Source: Perkinsus marinus ATCC 50983 | Taxonomy: Eukaryota; Perkinsozoa; Perkinsida; Perkinsidae | NCBI RefSeq assembly: GCF_000006405.1 | Contig: NW_003209345.1 | Span: 40,898-104,897, forward strand | Direction of reading: 5' to 3' | Length of the DNA: 64,000 nt | Made by a program: the position numbers and the translations under genes | In this document: positions 32,965 through 45,500 of the stretch, in pieces | Position numbering within the stretch: the first letter of the stretch is position 1 | How the letters are laid out: every line of letters starts with the position of its first letter | Notes under the pieces: model-generated | Databases searched by the model: none | Seen by the model: only the letters and a program-made list of their open reading frames with translations | Told to the model about the DNA's origin: nothing

Positions 32965-34895
32965 ATGTCTCCGAAGCGTAGCTTATCTCGCAGTCGCTCG
33001 GTGGGTCCACGGAAACGCATGAAAGGGAAAACAGAAGAATCCAGCGTTGAGGGCATATCGCTAAAGGATTGGATGGAGATACAGGTCGGCATGGCCACCA
33101 TCGCTCCTGTCTTAGTCGTGTGACTCGTTAGATCAGTCTGCGGCATCGTCTTGTGAACCAAGAGACGCAGAGGATCTCCAGACTAGGTTGGTATTCATCT
33201 CTCTCGTCCGTTCAATTGTGTATCTCTACTAGCAGGCCCATGCAAGAGCGGCAACGGTGCTCGAGAGGCGGCAGACGCTTTACTGAAATTATTGAAACAG
33301 TCGGCTGACCTCGGTGAATCCGTGAGCGCGGTACTGATAGGTCCAGAAGGTGAGATGCCATTGAATAAGGCTCTATCCACATCATGTGCACATTGTAAGG
33401 CTGTGGTAAGAGCGCTGCCCTCGCTGCAGCGGTAGAAGAGTTGAGGGAACAGAAGCCCGATCTCAAGGTAAGATGCACCTCTAGTGTTATAGCTCGCCGC
33501 TCCCTATACTGTGGCCTCTGTCAGGTCATAGTCGTCCATGCTAAAGGGTCAACATCATCCTCCAACGATACCGCAGTCTTGCGTGATCTTTATCTCAAGT
33601 TGGTACATGAGATCCAAGGCAGAGAGGCGTCCTTGGGGCTTAGCAGTACAGCTCCTAGTCGTCAGGGATGGACCTTCGCTGACTACATGGCAAAGGTTAT
33701 CGCACACCTATAACTCGGCATCAGCTTCATCAACAGGTCGAGAAACTAATCAAAGACAGCAATGAGGAATTAAACTGCATGGTTATCGTAGCCGTCGACA
33801 GATTCCATGCCTTCTGTCATACAGCTGCCAAACAGACGCTTCTGTGAGTCCCTTGCTGAACTACTTCAGCTAGTACCACCATCTCAGCTACAATTTATTC
33901 GACGTCATGCAGCGACCGGGTATCCGACTTGCCTGTGTTGGCATGACTAACCGAGATGACGTCACGTTTATGTTGGAGAAGCGGATCAAGTCTCGCTTCC
34001 AATTAAGAATGTGAGACATTGCGAGGCACTCTATGGGAGCCTCGTTCGGCTATGATGCGAGGATTTCCCGTGGCCATTGACATTGGACGCCGATCCTCTT
34101 AGGATACAAGTGCATCCCCCACCAACAATAGATGAGACACGAGCCGCCCTCATCGCACAGTTCTCGGTGATGGAGGCCAAACCACTGGTGAGCTCGGGAG
34201 TTCAAACACAGAGCTGCTCATGCCGTCTCTGTCAGTCCCAGAAGTACAATGCATGGTTGAGAGAGTCATTGGAAACTGAAGCTGCCACGAAGTTCATACG
34301 TCAACGAGTTGACAGAACAGTCAGCATGAAGGAGGTCCGCTTTTCTCGAGTGACATCGGACTATCATTCATGCCTTTTTTTCAGTTCGTTCTCGATCTGT
34401 TAGATCGCTTATCCACGCCCCCTGGAGGCCGCCTACTCTTCTTCCCGCCCATTTCGACTGTGGATGGCTTCTCTAACATGCTCTTATCAGGTGAGAGGGA
34501 GGCATTCTCCTTTGGGTTCCGCCGTTGCTGGTGCTCAGAGTAACAAACTAGACTCAGGTTCTGAACAACTCGTGTTGCTCGGACTGGCCAGATTGCATGT
34601 GAAGTCCTTCACCCCGAAGAACTTCGAGTCAATCCAACAGGAGCTCTCTTTGTTTGACAAGAGACGACTGGAGGTTTATAGCCGTGGAGCGTATCTCAAA
34701 GCCTTCAAGCATCTCCGAACACTCGGTCTCATACAGGCAGGGGGAGCCGTTTCTATGCTGCACCCTTATCGCGATTCTCTTGCAGGTGTTCGATGCTACT
34801 ACTGCATGCGCCAGCGGAGATCTTCGGACGATGCCTCTCAGCTGCTTACCATGTCGATGCTGTCACTCCTTGAGCACAATACTAGAATCTGGTAA
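32965..34895 (+). CDS. ORC4: Origin recognition complex subunit 4
   Basis: ORC4 is an AAA+ subunit of the complex that marks replication origins and loads MCM. Eleven exons join into 462 residues: 32965-33084, 33132-33186, 33233-33349, 33400-33467, 33525-33695, 33737-33843, 33888-34010, 34103-34187, 34236-34334, 34385-34490 and 34558-34895. The N-terminus is basic (MSPKRSLSRSRSVGPRKRMK). Then come a Walker A (VLIGPEGCGKSAAL), a Walker B-like MVIVAVDRFHAF, YNLFDVMQRPGIRLACVG, the sensor region TNRDDVTFMLEKRIKSRF, and a winged-helix C-terminus (LGLARLHVKSFTPKNFESIQ, then EVYSRGAYLKAFKHLRTLGL). Introns are 41-92 nt. An alternative intron near 34750-34787 would end the protein at 34899 instead, so the last 50 residues are uncertain. 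Confidence 0.88.
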
Positions 34896-35116
34896 CTGAC
34901 ATCGCCGTATAGTGCCCAAAGCGGTGTATATAATTCCACTAGTCTCTGACAGATGCCTGTGTAGGTATCATCCATGAGCGCTTCAAGGGTTGGGCGACAG
35001 AAAGCATCATACAAAAGCAGGTTGAGGGTCTCGTATAGGCATGCTAAACCAAGTGCACGAGGGCTTTTATCAAAGGGAAATGTCGTGTCGAGTTGTTTCA
35101 GTGTATCGAAGAACAT
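34838..35116 (-). CDS. Hypothetical frame, tail to tail with ORC4
   Basis: An ATG-led minus frame of 92 residues (FDKSPRALGLACLYETLN, LEALMDDTYTGICQRLVELY) has a globular, coding-like composition and overlaps the ORC4 3' end. It could be a terminal exon of an unmodelled gene or a chance frame. No family is assigned. Confidence 0.25.
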   Translation of the reverse strand: MFFDTLKQLDTTFPFDKSPRALGLACLYETLNLLLYDAFCRPTLEALMDDTYTGICQRLVELYTPLWALYGDVSYQILVLCSRSDSIDMVSS

Positions 35117-35303
35117 GTGTGTAAGAGCGAGAGTAATATAACCAAGGCGATTGCATAACCAACCATAACTAAATATAACAATGCCAATGCGATTGCAATT
35201 TAACGATGGCTCTGTTAATTGATTCAGCTGCTCAGTTACCGCACATTAACACAAGGCACCGGGTGTAAAAACCTTCGATAACCCACATACTGCGATATAC
35301 AGG

Positions 35304-37238
35304 TTACTTGATCATGTCCTTGATAGCAACGCCTGTGCCGATAAATGCGAAAACAATGCCGATGAGCATAACAGACCAAGCCTTGACAGCTTTCAGTGTC
35401 ATCCGGTTACCTAAGTCACAACGAACATGACGAGAACAATCAGCTGTTCGCAGTCCAGTTGGGCTACCAACATCACGGCGCATGACTACCTGTGACTAAA
35501 CAGATATAGAAATACGATGGTAGGATATAACACGTGAGCGCACCACTGGTGCTGCCCACGAGCTCAAACACCTGTGCCATTGACGGTGCCAATATGGCAC
35601 AACCAAGGGACAGAAGAACCTAATTGTAACACTCTCTGAGGGAATATACTCCAGCAGCCCACCGTCATCGCAGTGAGCAGTATCACAACAGCACGACTCG
35701 CACGGCCGCTATCGTCCGAGTCAAACCGAGATGGATACAAGACCTGATACTCGATGACTGATCCAATATGGAACGGGAATACCAACCAGTAACGCAGATT
35801 CCAATCCGAATCGCGCGGGAAAAATGCATAGAGGATATGCAGCCACAATAGCGATGGCCATTCCTGAAAGGGGAGGCCAAGCACGATGAGGTCACATGAC
35901 TGAGTTGATCTGAAGGAGCTCTTACCTATAAATGCTATGGTTACATCGAAGCTATCTTTGAATAGAGGATTGTAGTTATAAAGTATATTATCCTTCGTGT
36001 CAAATCCCCAAGTATAGACACCAGCAACGCCCACTCCGAAATATACACCCAAGCAGATGAAGACCGCCCAGAAGGCCACCGATCGCATCCTAGTAGCCTG
36101 AGAATAACAATATCAACGGTTATGAATTACTACAGGTATACTCGACATCGCCTCCGCGTCTCGGATTCCTTCAACTCCGCGTATATCGCAGGAACATTCG
36201 GCTGGCATGCGAAAGCAAAGGTTACCAAGGACATCGTACGGACAACCTATGTTTGAACCAACGAGTAGTAGTAGTCGTAGTAGTCGTAGAAGATGTTATC
36301 AGCCATGAGTCAATAACTTACACCAGGCCAACCGCACGCCGGCAGCAAAGGTAGCATCATGCTCTCCTCCATCCGATGCCCTCCCATGATGGCTTCGAAT
36401 ATGATGACGAAAACAAGTAGGAATACCGACATGACTCCTGAGAGTTCGAGTCGCCGAGCCTTATGGACAATTACATACGTACCAACTAGGCTTGGTATCC
36501 GGAGCTCACTCACTTTCTCGGCTAAGCAGAGGGGGTAAAGTATAACCAAAACCAGGATACAGAGCATGATGTCAGTACCCGACGAGCTTTGGGCGCCCTC
36601 CGCAGTAGTAGGCAGTGGGAAGGACAGCAGTGCGCAGCCAATCGTGTAACCTAAAATACCACTCCCGAACCACACGAATGTTACCCGCGACTAGCCCAAG
36701 TTAGATGGCAGTAAATTAATATGAAGACTCACCTATTTGCCCGAGAGTGATGAGATACCCGACAGCTGTACCAAAGCAGAAGGTTATGACGCTGATGATA
36801 GCAAGTAGAGCCAATCTGACATGTGATGGTGCGCGACTACACAGACATGGTATCTTGCCTCCGTCCTCGAGCTGGATTAGAACTACAACTAAAAGCCAGC
36901 TTTTCAAAGGTCTGGCATCTTGAGACATCCATGCAATCCTGAGATATACACAAGCCTCCAGAGCTCTGAGGAAGACCTTGGAGACCCACCTGAATGTATC
37001 CGATTGTCGTAACGGAGAGGGAGCCACAAACAAGTAGGCAGAGAGAAGCAACAAGATAGCCAGAGTTGCGGAAGGCGTAGGGCAGAGACAAAGCTCCTGC
37101 ACCCAAGGTGGCCGTTGTGAGATTGAAAACGGATGACCTGAATACAACACTATCAGTTGAAAATATATAATCGATCATAGAACTGCTTCCAATGGAGATA
37201 GATGCAAACCTAGAAAATGGAGAGCGAGCCGACGGCAA
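35304..37238 (-). CDS. Amino acid/auxin permease-family (AAAP) transporter
   Basis: Members are proton- or sodium-coupled amino-acid transporters with about eleven helices. The N-terminal helix pair is diagnostic: VFNLTTATLGAGALSLPYAF (37137-37078), then GYLVASLCLLVCGSLSVTTI. Later minus-strand exons carry ILVLVILYPLCLAEKVSELR near 36530, a long hydrophobic segment AFWAVFICLGVYFGVGVAGV near 36060, further helices at 35564-35900, and a final helix AWSVMLIGIVFAFIGTGVAI ending at 35304. Several short introns separate them; I did not fix every boundary. The start is uncertain: 37238 opens the frame with a non-ATG codon, and a splice acceptor just upstream of the first conserved helix suggests a further 5' exon. 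Confidence 0.75.
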
Positions 37239-37249
37239 GGGGAAAAAGC

Positions 37250-38852
37250 AAGAATTATCATGCGAAGAGATAGCTCACCCTGCTACCTTATCCCTCCGGC
37301 TTGCATGAACTGTTTCCTCTGCCGTGGTGCTATTGCTGTGGTGCTTATTTCAGATTGAGCTGTTACATTTAGCTGTTTGCAAGCATCGAGATGACCCAGA
37401 GTACACTTCCCATGCCCTCACTTGTGTATCATCATCATCGTCTACTACCATACGAACCTCAGGGATGTAGCCATGCTCCAGTTGTTCCTCAACTCGATCC
37501 ACGAAGCCTCTATTCCCACCTATGAGGGGCGAGTGGACCAATACCCGTACACTGCTCGAGCCGTACCTTCTGTGCCTTCCACAGGGCTCCACCACATCCA
37601 GTCGCCGGGATTGTCGAGAACAGGTTCAACCTTCACAGCGCCCTGAATATTCCCTCAAGGAAGGTGATAATGTGTTGGGAAAATTCACAAGCACCGTGGA
37701 TCGAACCGACGACCAGCTCTACTGAAGCTCGATCCCGTTACATGATACCAGTCGAGTGACGTGATCCACTTTTTAGTGAACCCCCGAAAGTGTAGCTTTC
37801 CTACATTCGTAATATCTGTCGTGCATGCCCGGACACGTTCAGATATCCCTCTGGCGATTGGAGAGCCCAATAGTTCGGAGTCGGAAAACTGTCGTCTAAG
37901 AAAGGATGAGTGCACTGGGTGGCGAACGAGGTGGAACTGCTGCTCACCTGAGCACAGTGTTGGGGTAGAAGAGTGGCCCTACATCGGGAACGTAACCCCA
38001 TACACGGACGAGGTGATGGGTCCTCAAAGTTGAGGCGATCGACGCGACCCTGCGGAGACCATCGTTCTTAATATCCTCACCCGAGGACGACAAGGTGCTC
38101 CTCTCTGAGGGAAACCAACTGTATGAGCGACAAGTACCATACGAATGAGAGTGAGCGGGTTCAAGGCCATCGGACTATCTAGGATCATGAGTGTTATTCC
38201 TTACGTTTTGGCATAGCACTGAGTCGACTCGGGGTCAATAGGGACCTGACGAGGTCACTCGGCTTCTCATGCTGCTGCTGTTGTGATGACATTGGTCAGG
38301 AGAACAAGTAGCAAGTATTCGCATGATCTACCCCAACGGATAGGAGTTCTCCCAACCAGCATTGGGTATAAGCCACCAAGCTACTGAGTGGGCTAATGAG
38401 CGTCGAATCAGCATCTTTCAGAAGATGCGGATCGTGAAACTATAAACTCAACCTTGTCATGACGGCGAGACTCGTGTACCATGCTCTCGTGATACTGCTG
38501 CCACCGAGCTCACCTACTCAAGGCATCAATGGCCTCCGGATAGGACTGACTCTCGAACCACGGAGGGAGATGGCAACACAGCGGTATCATTAACCTCGGC
38601 CGTAGTGAACTCAGCTCTGCCTGAAGTAACAATAGAGCAGTGCAATTGGTGCATAGGCACCAAGGTCGACCTATCTTATGTGCAACATGTCTCATGGTGT
38701 GGTACAGTGTATCGACACTGTCAGTGGCTGCTTCTAACAAATGCATCTACGTTATAAAAGGTACCGCTAGTTTACAGAGTGGCCTACTCTTGCCTGTCTT
38801 TTGCAGCTAGCAATGTGCACACGTTCGAACCGCGGTATGGCCGCTTCTACTG
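37250..38852. other. Unresolved interval between transporter and channel
   Basis: No confident gene. A minus-strand stretch at 37420-37640 (RVEEQLEHGYIPEVRMVVDD, and DNPGDWMWWSPVEGTE upstream) looks coding, as does 38510-38746 (EAATDSVDTLYHTMRHVAHK). The latter might be a last exon of the channel gene. A tRNA 3'-half-like string (GTCGGTTCGATCC, minus strand) lies near 37705. Confidence 0.3.
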
Positions 38853-40637
38853 CTACCGAGATAGGTATGAGATCGCGACCTCGAGCATCTCCACGCAACA
38901 GCAAGCATCTGCACATTCAATACATCTCTTCAGCAAAGGGTGTCCACTGAACCCAACTAACTTCTTCAAGAACTCGTCAGCGTCAATACCGCCATTTATG
39001 CCCCTGACCTCATCCATGATAATGCAGAGATCCATCACGTCCTACTGCTAGAGAATACTCCATAACTAATGCCGTGCATGCTCTTACTGTGCTGAGGATG
39101 TCTATCCGATTCAGAAGGGCGCGTATTCTATCATCCTTCAGCGATGCTCGTATCTCCTCTCTATCGACAACCTGTCGTGTTCACTGTCCCCGGCCAGAGC
39201 GGTGATGACACGTACTCCAGAGCCATCCGTATCCGTAGTGAGGAACACTGTCTTGAGAGCCTCTACCTAGGACATGGAGCACAACTGTCAACAGCCCCTC
39301 CTACGCCTCCTCACAATCCTGTCATCCTCCATCTCTCTAATCTTAAGCGCATGGACTTCGTTGTTCCTGCTACATACCTACCACACCAGCTCATCGAACC
39401 CCTCCTAGACGCATGCACCGAACGAAAATGGCTTCTTTAAACTCTAGAGATCTACCCGACTACTGATGCGGTGATGGGAATTCGGATCTGTTCAGCGTCA
39501 CGCTGTAAAAGGTATGAGTCATGGATATCCGGCGCATTGCCCTTGTGGAATCCAGTCCATGGAGACCTCAAGTCGGAGAATGATGACAGAGTGAGTCATC
39601 GTTCAAGTAGCACACAATTCCCACTCGGAGGATGTCTCCATCGTTTTATGAGTAGAGCAGTGGTGCCTACCTGAGCACTCTCACACATTATTCCCAACAG
39701 CTGCTGCATGACTGCGAATGTGGTGAATAATATAAATAGGATAAACATGAGAGCATATCCAAGACCCTTAACAGGATTGCTCTCCATCACCAGGGGACGC
39801 ACTATACTACTAGACCAATCGTCGAGAGTTGCTACCCAAAAGAATGGCTCGATGCCATTGCAGTTAGCCCATCGATTCACAATAAACTGACCTGGAGAAG
39901 GGTGAAGCAAGATCTCCAGACCGACCCCCAGTACGTGTGGCCATCCCAACCCCACTCGTTACGGTATTCGATACCGTGTGTCGGTAAAAGTAGGGTAAAC
40001 ACCACCCCGAAAACGTAGAGAAGCACGAGTAACAGCAGTGCCACCCACACAGTTGCTCGCGCTGACTCAACCATACCGTTTACGACGATCCACAGTTCCC
40101 GATAGCCCGGTCCAATAGTGATCACTTGCATCAGTCTGAGTACTCTTAGTGCCCCGAACACTGATAGGATCTTCACTGACGTTGCTGCTGATACTACAAC
40201 GTCAACCCATTGTACAGCCACCAGTACAATGTCCAGTTTTGACCAGTTGTTTCTCAAGTAACTCCGCCAACCCTCCGCATAGACTCTTATTGACATTTCC
40301 AATGTGAAACAGGTGGCGAACAGTGTCTCGAGCATAATCCATTTCCGCCCATTGGGGTCATCACTGTTTGCACGAAGACCAACGGTGAGGGCATAAGCTG
40401 TTATTAGTAAACCAACAGCCACTTTGAACTCAATCCTGTCGACTATACCCTCTGGACCACGGTCGGATTTCTATAACGAATAAGCTGTTCTCTCTATCTT
40501 TATCTACCTCCCACCTTTCGAGGAGCTACATCAAAGCCTCGAGACTTATTCTCCGCCCCATCACGATCCCGGGGGAATTTTCCCATCGATGAACGCCCGG
40601 CTGGATCGGCAGTTGAGGGATGCGTCACATTTGCCAT
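38853..40637 (-). CDS. Single-domain voltage-gated cation channel with C-terminal EF-hands
   Basis: Exon 1 (40515-40637) encodes a cytosolic N-terminus, MANVTHPSTADPAG. Exon 2 (39892-40470) carries S1-S5: S1 VAVGLLITAYALTVGL, S2 TLFATCFTLEMSIRVY, S3 KLDIVLVAVQWVDVVV, a short S4 KILSVFGALRVLRLMQ with only a few arginines, and S5 TVWVALLLLVLLYVFGVVF. The pore segment YWGSVWRSCFTLLQ leads to TLDDWSSSIVRP, and S6 is LGYALMFILFILFTTFAVMQ. The TLDDW filter resembles Na+/Ca2+ channels. Downstream exons encode a canonical EF-hand (DTDGSG joined to VVDREE across a 44-nt intron) and a second weaker one (GINGGIDADEF), ending at 38853. Calcium feedback on gating is likely. Boundaries after S6 are approximate. 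Confidence 0.78.
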
Positions 40638-40823
40638 GGAGAGAGTGGGACCATGACTGAGATCTGCTCAATCAGTGCCGGGAGCCAAGCCTCGAAGCTC
40701 AAACGACTTCAGTGACGCCCTCACGATATCTTGCGTTCTCAAAAAAATCCCACTGCCCAGATCAGAGCTTCGTTTCAGAATACTTAGATTCAACTGGTCA
40801 GTCTTTCTGGTTCGGTGTCCTGA

Positions 40824-41720
40824 ATGGGGAAACCAAAGACGAGAGCGGACCATGCCGCAGCCCGTGAGAGAAAGGAAGAGAAGCGAGCAAGGAAAGCTGA
40901 GGCTATGCAGAAGGATGCTCAACAGGTGCCTTTCGAATCCTCTGTACATGGGTGCTTCGACCAATGGGATATCGATATCGATGGATATCGATCGGATCTG
41001 ATCGTACCAATGGGGATAGGAGCGCTCGTTGTTGGTCAGATTTCGGATAGTATCAGGAGGCAGTATTATGATGCGGAAAAGGCTTATATCAAAATGAACG
41101 AACAGGTGGAGAAGTAAGTTGCTAAATTCGGGATAGACGAGACGCCTCTTATTGGCAAGCAACGACGGCAGTATGCTCGGTCTGTTGACATCTACTCATT
41201 GTGATCGTCGTAATATTTCAATTGATTTGTTTCCAGATTGAGTGCCCGCATAATGTACGAGATGCGAGAAAAAAGGTTGGCGGAGCTTTCGAAGAAGCAT
41301 CTGGCCGAGTTTCAGGAGATCGATGATGGGACGCCCACGACCGTAGGCTCTAGTGCTGCCCGATCGCAACCCTTGGAGGTAGATAGTCGGACCAGTGATC
41401 ATATCAGGACCCGACATGTGTCGACGAGGTCAATCGCGTGCGCTTCTTTCGACCAAGTGGTCGGATGTTCGTCCTGAGCGACCGGAAGGAAATGTTAGAT
41501 TCAGCCGAATCAATGATCAAGAACTGTGAAGAGTTGATTCCAAGACTCAAAGGTATTCATGACAGGTTCGTTGAGAAACAGAATGAGGTGCGTCTCTCGA
41601 CACTGGACACGTTCATGATCGTATTACTGGCAGGCGAAACGCAATGTCCAAGATGTACTTGAGATGGTTCAAAAACTAGGCGGACGCGCTGTAGATAAGA
41701 GTGATTCGGCACCCACGTGA
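40824..41720 (+). CDS. PFDN1: Prefoldin subunit 1
   Basis: Prefoldin is a jellyfish-shaped cytosolic chaperone that hands actin and tubulin to CCT. Five exons join into 175 residues: 40824-40925, 41040-41113, 41237-41342, 41429-41587 and 41634-41720. The N-terminal exon (MGKPKTRADHAAARERKEEK) is a basic extension not usual in the family. Two coiled-coil arms follow (SDSIRRQYYDAEKAYIKMNE and KNCEELIPRLKGIHDRFVEK). Between them lies the beta-hairpin motif VRFFRPSGRMFVLSDRKEML, typical of beta-type subunit 1. Introns are 46-123 nt; the first contains a GATATCGAT-rich palindromic stretch. It is divergent from the channel gene, with starts about 190 bp apart. Confidence 0.75.
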
Positions 41721-42560
41721 TGAATTAGTCGATAGTTGGCAACACATGTATTAGGTTGATGATTGGTATCTCATTTTGTATGTCTGTTGTGTTCTTCCAT
41801 GCGACGCATTTCTGCCTGTTAATTGAAGTGTAGTATATGGCTCGTGGAGAAGTGTTGATATCATTACTGTCCAACCGAGTGATATCGATAGTGGAACTTC
41901 GTGAAGTTGAACACTTACCACTTACGGGTTCTCTGACATATATTTATTTCGAGGTTCTGTGGCACAACGGTAGCGCATCTGACTCTATATCCGTTAGGGG
42001 GCACCCCTGAAATTTTCAATCATCGATTCACTGACCACTTGGAGAGTCTCTAGCATATGTACTCCAGCTCGTTATCAGGATACGTGACGCAACCGTAGCG
42101 AGTATGACTTCGGGTTAGAAGGCTATCCGTTCGAAGTGATCGGGAGCGTATTCAGCCGGAAAACTCCTCCGACGATCTTTCTCGATACTTTCCCACACAC
42201 GTTTTTGAGGTGACTCAGTATGGTTTGGTATATGCAGGACTATCGACTCCACTTTGCAGACCGCAACCCGGCAGTGTCCGCCTTGATGAATACGACTCCA
42301 CAGAGCTACGACTCCGTCGGGGGGGCAACCCTAAGCTGGCCCGTGTCACACACGAGCCTATCGAAGATTCAAACGAGATAACCTCAACTACTACAATTTT
42401 ATACTTCATGAACGATACAGGTGCCCTCCTGTATTCTGCAAAAGCTTACTCATTTTCTCAAGTTCAACTTCCTATATCAGAGGTAGGGTTGAGGTTCATA
42501 ACTATTGAGTTTTTCTGCCAACTATTAGAACTCAATACAGGAGAGTACCGGAAATGGTCT
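41721..42560. other. Intergenic with a tRNA-like relic
   Basis: No protein gene. 41953-41995 reads GGTTCTGTGGCACAACGGTA then GCGCATCTGACTC, close to the 5' half (acceptor, D-arm/A box) of eukaryotic tRNA-Trp. The anticodon stem does not close and no T-arm follows, so it is a relic. Confidence 0.4.
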
Positions 42561-45500
42561 CTAGCGGACTGTCATGCCGTATGAGGTGGAAGAAAAAGCT
42601 CGCTGAGGCCCCGCCGCTGGTAGAAGGATCGACGACTGTGATACCGACTCTAACAACAGACGAGTTGACCAGATGTGGCTCCAGTCAAAGTACCCCGAAT
42701 AGGTGGGAATACATTCCAAAAGCGTAACGTCTCGTCCCCAGCTCCAGTGACGACGGTTTGCCCATCTGGCGATACCGACAGGTACAAAACTCGATATGTA
42801 TGTCCTGTGAGGGTGACGACCTACGGAATAACAGTTGAATTGACAGATACTGCGTGGATCCAATCCAGGCTAGAGTAGAGCACAACATGTATGCAGGGAG
42901 CTTACTTTCCGCATGCTGGGATACTTCCATACAACGACCTGATTTAGGGAGTAACCGTGTGTTGACACCACCTCATTCACACTCTTAGCCCAGCTCAAGT
43001 TGCACACTTGCGAGCCTGATCATACGAGGAGGAGCAACACAGAAGTATATGAGCACAATGGAACCTGTGTCGACACAATTGAGGCAAGTGCCGGTATGAG
43101 TATCCCAGAAACGAATGCATCGGTCTGCGGTCCCACCCACCAGTAGCCAAACGTGTGATGCTGGTGTGGCGACCAAGCTAGAGCCTATAAGACGGTCACC
43201 GTCGCATAACAGCCACGTCCATATTCCAACTTCAGAGGGCCGAGCTCACACGAGAGGAGACCGGGCGGGTGTTGGACGGGGGAGTCCAAAGGAGCGCACA
43301 AGAAAAGTCCAAAAAGTTGTCGACACACCTTCACGGCTGCTTGATGATCGGCCAGTCTGAGTACTGGGGATATACGGCTAGTAACCTCCTAAAGCAATGA
43401 AGGCTATACTCTACATACGGTGGCAAGCTGCATCAACTACTCAGACGGATTACGGCAACCTACATCCATGGCACTCCCTGATGGCATCATAGAGGCACTC
43501 CAGGTAAGAACCTTGTTATCATTTCCACCACTAGCAAGCATAGTTCCATTATATGACCAACTCAAGCCGCAAACCTGGCACGCTGATCGTCGCACGAAAG
43601 CGCAGACGTAACTTACCTCCTGGCGATGCCCGATTAGCTTGCCCACATTACGTTGGGGACTACGGATATCCCTCAGTAGAATGGAGTGATCACGGCCACC
43701 AGTGGCGAGGCGAGACCCACTCCATGCAAGGGCACCGACTCTTCCACTATGCCCTAGGAGGTCACTAGTTTTCTCACACTGAAGAGCAGCGCTGTAGCGG
43801 AGTCACGAGTCGGTTAGAAACTGCAGATGCTCCCAGCCTCACCCGAACAGGATCCCACATCTGCACTTGACCTTTTCCAGTCCCAATTGCCACACTGGAT
43901 CCCTAAAAAGCTCACCAAGTTAGCGTAGTAAGGTGCTACATTGAAGGTATTCAAATGGCGACCGAATCTTCTGTGATCAGTGGGTGGATAGTACTTAAGA
44001 GTATCAGTGATGAATGAACAACAGAAAATTCGAGTTCAGGATCTCAGCACTATAAGCAAGCAAACACCACCAAGATCCAATCCACGATCACAGGGTTGAG
44101 GGAGTTACGCTCTAAGAGAGCTAAGTTCAGGGCTGATGATATGGGACAGCAAGGGGAGAAACGGGAATCAAGAAAATAGGAAGGAATAAGGAAAAACAAC
44201 CTCGACTGGTCCCTCGTTAAGCCTTCCGTCAGGAATGTCAGAGCTAACCTCTTCGCCTAGCTCTGCTGATGCGAACAGACAAATGATCGAGAGCATCATT
44301 CAAGGCAGTGAACTGGCCGACTACGGCGCCATTGAAGGTCGATACATCAACCGGCTGTGGCGTTTGACCCAGAAGTCGGTAAGGAACATCAAGCATGATC
44401 GGCAATAACTCTATTATAGATAGTAATTGCATATATGAGTCCGAACAGTGTACAAAGGAGCAGAAGCCATTACATCTTGGCTCCAAGCGACGCTTGCTAC
44501 TAAGTCGTCTTCTGGAACCTCACACAACTGATTCACTGCGCCCGTCACAGGACACCACAGGAAAACCGTCCTCGCTAGTCCAACGGCGAGTAAGTTGCAG
44601 CTCCTGAGAAGACATCCCAAGTACCACAGGCCCTCAGCACAGTGGCCCACCCCCAATCCACTAGATTAAGGTAGAAATCGTCTTGGAGATTGGGAGCATC
44701 CAATACCTTGGCCGGGGCCTATAACACATACGTTGGACTGGAGACTCCTGCTACACACAGTCTACGCGAGAGATCTTCCGGAGGGGCTCGGCGTAACTGA
44801 GCCTTTTCCTGTTATTTCGTGGTACTGGATGAAGTTCCTTGGCCGCATTTAGGTACTCAGCGTCGCTCTGAGACGGAAGCATCTATATGTTAGCATAATA
44901 CACTACAAGTCCCCAGAGCCGCACGCCTGGTTCCCACCGGACTCACCGAAACCTTCGAGTCGCCTCCACCTAGAGTCCCAAACAGACACGGCTTCCCGAT
45001 GGACATGCCATGGCTCTGTGACGACGACCCGTCTTGACTAAAATTCCAAGGAGTTGCTCAGATATCCAATTCTTGTGTCGAGTACTTGTAGACTATACTC
45101 CGGGCTGTTGGTGTCAAAGATGATGCATCCTCAGAGTTCCCTGGCATGTCCGGTGACAGATCGAAATCCAACAGCTCCGAGCAGAGTGCTTGCATGTAGG
45201 ATTCTCGAGACGCTTCTGAAACGAAACAAACATCATCCCATTCCATGGGGTAGAGTCGAGAGAGCAACCACCATCAGACCGGCGGCCATCGATGCTTACC
45301 GGCTCTCATATTCTGAGCATCTGCGGCGGAGTGTCCAGCAGACTGAAAGAGGCCAAGGACCATGAGAGCCCAGGGTAGGGCTTCAGCGTCACCTGTCTTG
45401 CTGCTGCTGCATCACTCCTCCAGAATGCGCCATTGCGATGAAGCTCCCCAAGAATAGCGAATGTCGACTGAAAAAGATGCATCTATGCGGCACAGCAATC

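Noticed and set aside
37700-37740. Minus-strand tRNA-like GGTCGTCGGTTCGATCC
   Set aside because: T-stem pairs are broken and there is no D-arm or anticodon arm at proper spacing.
39144-39440. Plus-strand frame of 98 residues
   Set aside because: The opposite strand encodes the canonical EF-hand of the channel gene there.
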